Below are positions 1 through 6,908 of a stretch of 20,300 bases of DNA, piece by piece. Below the pieces are notes generated by a model. The model made no database searches, had not been told where the DNA came from, and saw only the letters and a program-made list of their open reading frames with translations. The position numbers and the translations under genes were made by a program. Every line of letters begins with the position of its first letter. Positions within the stretch are counted from its first letter, which is position 1. Origin of the DNA: Arsenophonus sp052174495 (lineage in GTDB: Bacteria; Pseudomonadota; Gammaproteobacteria; Enterobacterales; Enterobacteriaceae); the NCBI GenBank assembly GCA_052174495.1, contig JBQMRR010000045.1, forward strand, positions 1-20,300. The letters run 5' to 3'.

Positions 1-1
1 T

Positions 2-223
2 GCTTTTGTTATGACAGTACATAAATCTCAAGGATCAGAATTTAAACATGTCGCATTGATTTTAGCACCGATTTTTACCCCTGTTATTAGTAGAGAGCTT
101 ATTTATACTGCAATTACTAGAGCAAAAAGTCAACTGACGATTTATTCTGATCCTCATGTCTTTACTAAAGCAGTAATGACGTCTAAAGAACGTCGCAGTG
201 GTTTAATTGAGCGATTACTTTAA
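2..223 (+). CDS. recD: RecD, exodeoxyribonuclease V alpha subunit, 3' end (partial)
   Basis: This is the C-terminal end of the RecD helicase subunit of RecBCD, the enzyme that processes double-strand DNA ends for recombination. The reading frame is open from base 2 and stops at 221-223; the start of the gene lies left of the window. About 73 residues are visible. They include the superfamily 1 helicase motif TVHKSQGSEF (about residues 5-14 of the fragment) and the later YTAITRAK arginine-finger motif, followed by the ERRSGL ending typical of enterobacterial RecD. The frame is undamaged here, so RecD is probably functional, although the larger upstream part cannot be judged. In E. coli recD ends next to argA; here no argA remnant is seen and a decayed insertion sequence begins 62 bases downstream. 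Confidence 0.93.
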   Translation, partial: AFVMTVHKSQGSEFKHVALILAPIFTPVISRELIYTAITRAKSQLTIYSDPHVFTKAVMTSKERRSGLIERLL

Positions 224-285
224 TGAAAGTAGAATCTATTCTACTGGTTATTTTTATTTAATATTGTAATAGCGAATAATAAAAG

Positions 286-311
286 GAGTTATTCTTATTC
301 CTGATGTATGG
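286..311 (+). repeat. Left terminal inverted repeat of IS relic copy 1
   Basis: The 26-base left end starts gagttattctt and finishes gatgtatgg. It is an imperfect inverted match of 1509-1532 and closely resembles the left end of copy 2 at 12016-12041, which sets the element boundary. Confidence 0.7.
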
Positions 312-1508
312 AGTTTTGTAAGGTGCTGGCCTCTATTATACTGATCGATTTCGTGAATAATGTTAATAACAGAGAGGTTATATACCATAAAAAGTCTACT
401 GTAACTACAGTTATCCAAAAAAATCAGATATTATTCTTATCTCTTGCATGAACTCATTCGTAAGGGATATTTGTCACAACGAACTATATTGGCGATATTA
501 AAATTAAAGTGCCTAAAGTTAGAATTAAAACGGCAATGGAATGCGCTGCTAAAACTCCTTGCGTCGCCTTATCTGAAACGTGCAAAAAACTTTAAATAGT
601 TTTTACCAATAAAGTTTTTACCAATAATTTTTATAAAGCTCCATGATCGCTTCTTTGTGAAAATCGCATGGGTGTCTGCTGAAGAGAAGACACATCAACA
701 GAGTGAAATGGAAATGGCTTAAAAAGGGCGTAGGGAATGCTGTTTTTTGATTGTAAGTGATATCCCTACGTTTATTTATTGGCAAATAGTATATCTCCAT
801 GTCTGTCAGACATGGAGATTACCTTTACCTGCTACTTAATTTATCGATATCACTGCATGGACGTAAATGGGAGCTCATTGCAACCGAAGATGCTTATCAA
901 AAAGTTGAAACGCACTTGGATCTAACTTTTAATGCCCTGTAATGGCGGTTGACTTAACCGTATCTATAAGCTTGCTATTGAGAGATGGCATCCTTAGTTT
1001 TTGGAATCTAATAACAAAGATATTCCTGGATATGCGGAATCAACGTCATTAGATGCATAAATAGTTAATGTATTAGCTTCACTCCCTAAAGCCATGCAAC
1101 ACCGAAAGTTAAGGGTGTTTGCGGGAGTTATGTTGGCAAAGAGATGCGAGATGCTATTAATAAAACTCTTGATATTTTATTAAAAATGTTTCAGCGTCAT
1201 CTAGTGATGATGAAGTTGGATAAGAAAGCGAGAAAAATGGCTATCATTTTATGATTTTCCGTCATCTCACTATGGCATTAGTAAAAATAACGAATTCTAT
1301 TTAATCGGCTTTTGCGATAGTGAACCTATGAAGCGACTGTAGTTCAAGAAAAACAATTTTTATCAATAGTATTTAAGCTGTTTCTGTCTGCTGATAGCTA
1401 GAGCCAACTAAAGGAATTAACTTACTGACAATGGCGCTAAACAACATCCAATATTAAGGGCGAAGAGAAGATTTACAAAATTTCAGAGTGGGGGAGAGCC
1501 CTGACCAT

Positions 1509-1532
1509 CCATACACTATTTACTAATAACTC
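1509..1532 (+). repeat. Right terminal inverted repeat of IS relic copy 1
   Basis: The 24-base right end reads ccatacactatt then tactaataactc. Its reverse complement begins gagttatt and ends gtgtatgg, matching the left end at 286-311 with a two-base length difference. Confidence 0.7.
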
Positions 1533-1876
1533 ATATTGTTGTTGTAGCATTATAATTTTAAGCTCACCCTTAACAGGGTGGTGCTTATTAGCTGTCCTAT
1601 GAACATTAACGTATGAGTTTATGAAAAGGATCAGAATAATATTCATTTACAGATCTCCGTAAAGTAGATTTTTTATGGCATATCGTCTTATCTCTGTTGT
1701 TGATTTCATTAATGAAATCAACCAGCAGAATACCACCATTTCCGAAAACTCATATACAAAATAAGCATAAGTTAATAATTATTATTAAAGATAAAAATTA
1801 TTAAAGATAAAAATTTTTGATATTTTAATTACTAGTTAAAGTTAAACTAATAATTAACTAAAAATACGATAGTAAT
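1533..1876. other. Gene-free AT-rich stretch between IS copy 1 and coaD
   Basis: No reading frame or recognisable gene remnant is seen in this roughly 340-base stretch on either strand. It holds a weak hairpin near 1560-1588 (arms aagctcaccct and agggtggtgctt), a strong palindrome at 1697-1724, and an AT-rich tract from about 1740 with a short direct duplication of ttaaagataaaaat near 1785-1815. It presumably contains the coaD promoter, but I cannot point to a good -35/-10 pair. Confidence 0.5.
1697..1724. repeat. Long palindrome, 24 bp perfect core
   Basis: The core at 1699-1722 is a perfect palindrome with arms gttgatttcatt and aatgaaatcaac and no loop. The symmetry extends imperfectly outward to about 1692-1729 with one gap. 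It is not followed by a T-run on either side, so a simple intrinsic terminator is unlikely. It could be an inverted-repeat operator, the end of an old mobile element, or a hairpin left from a lost gene. Confidence 0.55.
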
Positions 1877-1908
1877 TATCATTTATTTTCTATTGAAAAT
1901 AAATGATA
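1877..1908 (+). promoter_or_regulatory. Perfect 14-bp stem-loop ahead of coaD
   Basis: Arms tatcatttattttc (1877-1890) and gaaaataaatgata (1895-1908) are perfectly complementary around a 4-base loop (tatt). The hairpin ends 87 bases before the coaD start codon. It is almost all A/T and has no following T-run on the + strand, so its role is open: a 5' UTR hairpin protecting the coaD transcript, a terminator left from a lost upstream gene, or a neutral palindrome. Confidence 0.45.
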
Positions 1909-1995
1909 GATATTCTTGTCAATGATAAATATTTAGTTTCTCACCATTATTATTTAATATGCTCAAATAAGACAATAATTAGTGAAAATAACTTT

Positions 1996-2475
1996 ATGAA
2001 AAAAAAAGCAATTTACCCTGGTACTTTTGATCCCATAACTTATGGTCACTTAGATATTATAGAACGTGCTTCCTTAATATTTGAACAGATAATATTGGCT
2101 ATTGCTGATAGCTCGCATAAAAATCTTATGTTTACCATAGATGAACGTATTTTTTTTGCTAAAGAACAAACAAAACATCTAACTAATGTTGAAGTAATTA
2201 GCTTTTGTGAGCTTACGGCAAATTTTGCGAAAAAACATCAGGCAAATATTTTGATTAGATGTATACGATCTGTATCAGATTTTGAATATGAATATCAGTT
2301 GGCTAACATGAATAGCCAACTAATCGTTGGTTTAGAAACCATTTTTTTATTACCTTCTCTAAAATTATCGTTTATTTCCTCTTCTTTAATTAAAGAAGTT
2401 GCTTGCCATGGCGGTGATGTTTCATCTTTTTTACCAGAACTAATAGCGAAAACAATGTTACAGAAAATTAAATAA
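1996..2475 (+). CDS. coaD: CoaD, phosphopantetheine adenylyltransferase
   Basis: CoaD transfers AMP from ATP to 4'-phosphopantetheine, the fourth of the five steps from pantothenate to coenzyme A, in the cytoplasm. The protein is 159 residues, the same as E. coli CoaD, when started at 1996. The frame is open back to 1903, but the family starts with the short sequence before YPGTFDP, so the extra 31 residues are not counted. The nucleotide-binding signature GTFDPITYGH (residues 9-18, including His18), Lys42, Arg88, Arg91, Glu99 and the C-terminal SFISSSLIKEV block are present. One oddity is that residue 89, a strongly conserved Gly in the IRG..R motif, is Cys here. Codons 2-4 are a run of nine A bases. 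The gene stands alone between two IS relics, away from its usual waaA/mutM neighbours. It is probably functional, since the frame is whole and most key residues are kept. Confidence 0.93.
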   Translation: MKKKAIYPGTFDPITYGHLDIIERASLIFEQIILAIADSSHKNLMFTIDERIFFAKEQTKHLTNVEVISFCELTANFAKKHQANILIRCIRSVSDFEYEYQLANMNSQLIVGLETIFLLPSLKLSFISSSLIKEVACHGGDVSSFLPELIAKTMLQKIK

Positions 2476-2549
2476 TAAAAATGAGTTACATTTAATTTTA
2501 TTTTTTGAAGTTATGGCAGAAAAATAAATACTGGAGCTGCCCCTAGTTT

Positions 2550-2575
2550 ATAGTTATTAGCAAATCTGATGTATA
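2550..2575 (-). repeat. Right terminal inverted repeat of IS relic copy 4
   Basis: On the + strand this reads atagttattagcaaat then ctgatgtata, which resembles the gagttatt...gtatgg ends of the other copies. It lies 75 bases after the coaD stop codon and marks the element's right end in reverse orientation. Confidence 0.6.
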
Positions 2576-3775
2576 GTGTTCAGGCTATCTTACACTCTAA
2601 TCCTTTGTGAATCTGTTCTCGATTCTTAAAATTTGATGTTGTTACTATCATGCTCAAAAACTTAAATCCCCATTTAGCCAGTTCTTATTTTTTTTGAGAA
2701 GACGGGAGTAGCTTTAATACCTATTGAAGGGATTATTTTCTCGAACCACAGTATTTCGAGCATCAGCTTCATAGCCCTAATTCTTACAAAAGCTGATTCA
2801 ATCGAATTCGTCGTTTTTTATTGATGCACAGTGGGCAATAGGATATCATAAGATGCCAGCCATTCTTCTTAATCTTTCTTTAGCTTCTTCATCACTACAG
2901 AAGCTTATTGAAACCTATTTCCAATAAAACATTAAAGATTTTATTGGCGGTATCACAGCTTTCTGTTAGCTAAAGCTCCAATAGCTCACCCTTAACTTTT
3001 ATTTGCATATCTTTAGGAAAGATAACCAGTGTATTAGCTATTTTATATACTAACAACATTGGTAAGTGCGCAGTTAGGAATATTTTTGCCATTGCATTAT
3101 AAAAACCAAGAGCACCGTCTCCTGTAGGAACCCTAGAGATGCAGTTAAACTACGCGCTTATGTTAATCTAAAAGATTAGTCCAGTTCCTCTTTAATTTTT
3201 TAATAACTATCTTCGACCGCAATGAATTCCTCTTTTTACGTCAATGTGTAGTGACGCTAATAATAATTAGCAGGCAAAGACGATCAGTTGGCTGGCTAAC
3301 AGGGCCGGCATATGCCTTCAGAAAAAACGTAACGCGTATCGCTTAAAATAACGTAGCTCCATTGCTTTTGCTCTTCAAGACATTTCTATTCAGTCTGCTG
3401 ATATGGTATACCTTGCAGAGAAATCACGTGCTTTTACCGAGAATCGCCAACAAAGCTTCATGAAAATCAACGATGAATCTGACTTGCAGATTATAAGCTC
3501 ATGCGCTAGCATTCTGCTCTTCTTTTGCAAGCTTCAGATAAGATAATAATAATTAGCTCTTAAAGCATATTTCTGTTGCTATTGCAAAAATCCCACTTTA
3601 ACCCATTAGTCACTTTAATTTTAATACCGCAATGGTAGTCTGTCTGATTTATTGTAGCAAAAACTATTACGGATGATGACATGACGCCTGTCGAGAGGGG
3701 CGCGTTGAGCATATTGTCCAGTTATGGCTTAGAGCTGCGCATTAATACGCATAAAATCTTTTTATCAGAGCGGCA
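2550..3775 (-). mobile_element. IS256-family insertion sequence relic, copy 4, truncated at its left end
   Basis: Read on the - strand, this stretch follows the other three copies block by block. It has the same GDFHEALLAILGK-type segment (near 3440-3470), an RLN-then-LK-S segment before it, the region equivalent to cattgc..cgaagat at 3190-3240, the gttaagggtgagct block at 2984-2999, attgaatcagctttt at 2783-2800, and a right-end repeat at 2550-2575. Many stops and shifts rule out function. The similarity fades at about 3775, and I cannot find the left inverted repeat, so the first 200 or so bases of the element (start of the transposase) are missing or unrecognisable. The orientation is opposite to the other three copies. 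Confidence 0.72.
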
Positions 3776-3865
3776 AACCTCGAGTTTTCTGTTTTTTGAA
3801 AGCCGTGTTATCTTTTAAGGCCTTATATATTTTCGGTAATAGGATAAACCTTGTTTACAATCTGA

Positions 3866-4012
3866 TTATAAATCATAATAACGTACCATATTAGCATGTC
3901 TTGCCGAAATATGCCTATAATATAGCGCCCGATCATTTATTTCTGCATTAAGGACTTCTGCTAGTACTGCTTTAGTTCTAGGTGTTTCATAGTAATGATG
4001 TACAAAACCCGC
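3866..4012 (-). pseudogene. Unassigned protein-like relic
   Basis: A 48-codon open stretch on the - strand, ending at a stop at 3866-3868, has a protein-like composition, with a text such as YETPRTKAVLAEVLNAEIND followed by YYRHISARHANMVRYYDL. The frame upstream (about 4013-4280, -) is broken but also contains charged, coherent stretches such as KVISEGIIRMLLENTHF. It may be the end of an eroded gene. I do not recognise the family. Confidence 0.3.
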
Positions 4013-4569
4013 CTACAATCAGTAATGCCGCAGTTTTTACGCGGATACTGAGGGTAATTTAAAAGTAGTATACGAAGTATTTATACTATGTTATACTCTT
4101 TTTCTCTTTTTATGAAGTGTGTATTTTCCAGTAACATCCGAATTATGCCTTCAGATATAACCTTGCGTTCCTTCTTGACGCAGGTATTCTCAAGACCAGG
4201 AAATACTAGGATTTATCAAGTTATTACTGTACGGAATTAGCCGGATCCCAACAACGCCTTACAAAATTTTTTGCCTCTATTTTTTTTGAAGAGTAACTTA
4301 TGCTATACAATATGCTTAATATTCAGACTTCTACAGAATAACAGAGAAATGAACATACAGATGTTGATTGAGTTGTAACCATAAATATAAAAGATATAGA
4401 AGATACCAATTTCAATATTCTGTTTGCGTGCTTACTGTAGCATAATGTAGCAGTGACGAGAAACAGAGGATTGAGTAGCAGCCAATTATTGTTAAAAAGG
4501 ATAAAGAAAATGGGATAAGAGTTAAATAATCTATTGCTAGTTGCAATCGGGCAAAATATAAACCAGCGT

Positions 4570-4923
4570 TGCTAACTACTTGCTCGTTAATTTTGATACA
4601 GCATGAGCTATAGGATTTTGATTTATAGCAATAGCAGAAAACGGCGGTGGGAATTTACCTATGTTGGAAAAAGTTGTTGCTTTGCTCGCACAATATTATA
4701 GCACATTTATGTTTCAATTCTTCTGGTTAAAAGAATCTTATCAAGGTCAGCTAATTCAGTAAATAAAACGACTATTCACTGTGGAATCTACTTACCCATC
4801 TTTAATAATGTCTGATATAACTGTTCATATTTTGAATGTGTCATTTCTTATTAATAAACTATCTAGTTGTCCAAACTTGTTAAGTGATGTAATTAATTTC
4901 GTACTCGCTAACAAAGGTTTCAT
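4570..4923 (-). pseudogene. Unassigned gene remnant with preserved ribosome binding site
   Basis: On the - strand an ATG at 4923-4921 is preceded, nine bases away, by a good Shine-Dalgarno sequence AGGTGGAG (4933-4940). The frame begins MKPLLASTKLITSLNKFGQL and runs 32 codons to a TGA. The same frame continues through scattered stops (several could be one-base changes) to a coherent stretch with FPPPFSAIAINQNPIAHAV at about 4590-4650. This pattern of a kept start signal and one damaged frame is what a decaying gene looks like. I cannot name the protein. Confidence 0.4.
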
Positions 4924-5599
4924 AATATTTAACTCCACCTAATTAAAGGATAAAATTTTTATCGATAATTGGCTCTAGATGCAGCTAATGTACTATGTTA
5001 AACTATTCAATAGTTTCATCACTCACAATGATTCTCTTAATTTCTGGTGATTAAGTCTAGAATTTATTTTTTTCTTTTATTTCCTCCCCTCCTGCATTTC
5101 CTACCTTTCCTATATGAAAGGTAACACTTCCTTTTAAAGGATTCAGGGAAAAATATTTTTCACGTCAATAATACTATTTAATGCGTTTATGTTGATTGTC
5201 TCCGTTAAAATAAAAAGCAATGACGGTCAATTCTTCCAAGTTCTGTTTCAAATTAATTCTTATTTGTTTTGCTGGCTCCTGTATAGTCAAGTTATTCAAC
5301 GTACATTGAAGATAACTAAATCATTTATCCTTCTGATGTAGTTTCGCCATAGGACTTGCAGTAATATTGATAAATGTTTTCTTGCAATCAAAGATTTTAA
5401 AGTGATATCGTAACTATAATAAATCTCCTGAACAGATAATATGTTAATTATGACAATATAGGTAAAATAAAGTAGAATAACTTGCTTTAATGTATTATCG
5501 AATATAATTCGATATAATATCACTGAAGATAATTAATAAGATGCAATTTATGTTACTATAAAATCAGGAAATAATTTTTTTGATCTTTATGATTGTTTC

Positions 5600-6206
5600 C
5601 TTTTTCATCCTAACTGCTGTAGAAAAAATTCCTCATACAGTATAAGAGATTTCTATAATCAACCTTTGTCAATATAACTGGGAAGATTCAGAAAAAGCCA
5701 TAACAGTATCGCTGAATACTTTTTTGGTGCAAGTGCTGCAGACAAGTTTCGCTTAACAGATAAGCGTGTCTCTGAGTTGAGATTTTTACGGTGTTTTTAA
5801 GAAATTTGTTCCAGCCTTCATTAAATTGTGAAAAACAATTTATTTGGGCGAGTGAATAAAACATCTGAGTCTCTTGTCAGAGAGAGTAGAATCGTTATCC
5901 TGTCCCACATTCATTATGTTACTATCGGTTCAATTATCTTTGTATTTGCTTCAGAGGGAGAATGAGATAGGGATTAGCATATTCTCTATATAAGTGATGA
6001 ATTCATCAGCAAATAGACTTTAGTCTACCTTCAATGCAGTTGTTTCAGTATTACAACGATGAGTTGGGTTATTGATAAAAACCTAGGATAATCGTGAGAG
6101 GCAGATGATACTGTATGTTAAGAAAAAATAAGGACCGTTGATTCATGGCCACTGCTTTCTTGCATGTCCTCTTTTGGTGTAATAAAAAATTAAGTTGGTC
6201 TGTCAT
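5600..6206 (-). pseudogene. Possible unassigned remnant on the minus strand
   Basis: A 45-codon frame begins at an ATG (6206-6204, -), reads MTDQLNFLL and ends in a hydrophobic stretch LPLTIILGF, like a single N-terminal membrane segment. Further fragments follow in shifting frames to about 5600, one of them FNEGWNKFLKNTVKI (near 5790-5830). The order, a short hydrophilic start, one membrane segment and then a soluble part, faintly recalls IcmL/DotI-type secretion proteins, but the match is too weak to name it. It could also be chance. Confidence 0.2.
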
Positions 6207-6219
6207 AATCAATTTCGAT

Positions 6220-6259
6220 AAGGAGATCATAAATGCTTAAAAATAATAAAATGAAGTAA
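6220..6259 (+). other. Shine-Dalgarno plus eight-codon reading frame, possible start of a lost gene
   Basis: AAGGAG (6220-6225) stands seven bases before an ATG (6233-6235), but the frame stops after eight codons (MLKNNKMK). It looks like the surviving start of an eroded gene on the + strand. A short leader peptide is a less likely alternative. I recognise nothing downstream. Confidence 0.22.
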
Positions 6260-6876
6260 CACGTAAATGTCTCTCGTATTGTCTTCCTGATTTAGATAAT
6301 TTATGTTTTCTAGGATATTTTTGAGTCATCTACTAAATTACTAAAAAATTAACATATCCCAAACAGTACTCAGATCATGAACATTCCAGAAGTAGCGTAG
6401 CTGAGCTGCTAATATCATAATGAGCTATGTTTATCTGATGAGTAAAACTTGCTAATGAAGAAATAACCATGATAATAGTCACCAAACGAAATAGGATTTA
6501 TTAAAAAGTTTATCATTGAATAATTTTTATGGATGAAAGAAATTATTTGAAATAGCAATAAATATGATTTCTTTACGGCGCCATCACAATCAGGATGTAT
6601 TAAAAATTTATTGTTAAGATCATATATTAATCACAATCCATTATTGGATGGTAAAAGTAGTTGCCAATCGACTAAATAATAATATTAAAATAGCGCCTAA
6701 AGCAGGATAAACTACTATTTAAAATTTTTACCATTTAAATCTATACATCATTTGTATTAATAAAGTTAATTTAACTCGACGGTTAAATAGTTATCAATAG
6801 TTGTTATTAGAGGTATTTTAGAGTATTTATTCGCTATTCTATCCAGATCTAAATCTGCTATATCATTCATAACTTA

Positions 6877-6885
6877 TGCTACACT
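6877..6885 (+). promoter_or_regulatory. Likely extended -10 promoter for leuS operon
   Basis: The sequence TGC followed by TACACT is a good extended -10 element (TGn plus a hexamer close to TATAAT). It ends 23 bases before the leuS GTG. No clear -35 box is found about 17 bases upstream, which extended -10 promoters can do without. It would drive leuS-lptE-holA-nadD. Confidence 0.4.
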
Positions 6886-6908
6886 ATTAGCATAGTGGAG
6901 GAACATCG

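Larger units (their letters stand above)
286..1532 (+). mobile_element. IS256-family insertion sequence relic, copy 1 (1247 bp)
   Basis: This is a dead insertion sequence carrying the remains of a mutator-type (IS256 family) transposase. The ends form imperfect inverted repeats: the left end (286-311) reads gagttatt...gatgtatgg and the right end (1509-1532) reads ccatacac...aataactc. Between them, protein fragments match the transposase family in order: GDIKIKVPKV (near 490), FIDITAWT-type text near 845-870, and LPKAMQHRKL (near 1085-1110). Stops and frameshifts occur throughout and no open frame survives. It is about 110-150 bp shorter than copies 2 and 3, so it has suffered internal deletions. 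Flanking bases show no convincing target-site duplication. The whole gene-free stretch from 224 to 1532 is accounted for by this relic. Confidence 0.8.
3776..6876. other. 3.1-kb gene-free decayed region, origin unassigned
   Basis: No intact gene is seen on either strand. Stops interrupt every frame within a few dozen codons, apart from one 75-codon frame (5296-5523, -) that looks like chance. Base composition is AT-rich but mixed, and several short stretches read like eroded protein, mainly on the - strand (listed separately at 3866-4012, 4570-4923 and about 5600-6206). I do not recognise any of them with confidence. A pyrimidine-rich tract runs from about 5059 to 5110, followed by a small hairpin at 5102-5123 (8-bp arms tacctttc / gaaaggta). 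No IS256-type copy is apparent in this part. Confidence 0.6.

Noticed and set aside
618..800. 60-codon open frame on the minus strand
   Set aside because: It lies antisense inside IS relic copy 1, has no ribosome site, and its text resembles no family I know.
1903..1995. Longer coaD start at 1903
   Set aside because: The extra 31 residues have no counterpart in CoaD, the start lies in the hairpin arm, and the 1996 ATG gives exactly the family's 159 residues.
5296..5523. 75-codon open frame on the minus strand
   Set aside because: It is rich in Ile/Leu/Tyr as expected from AT-rich DNA, has no convincing ribosome site and no recognisable motif. It might be part of an eroded gene but cannot be supported as a CDS.
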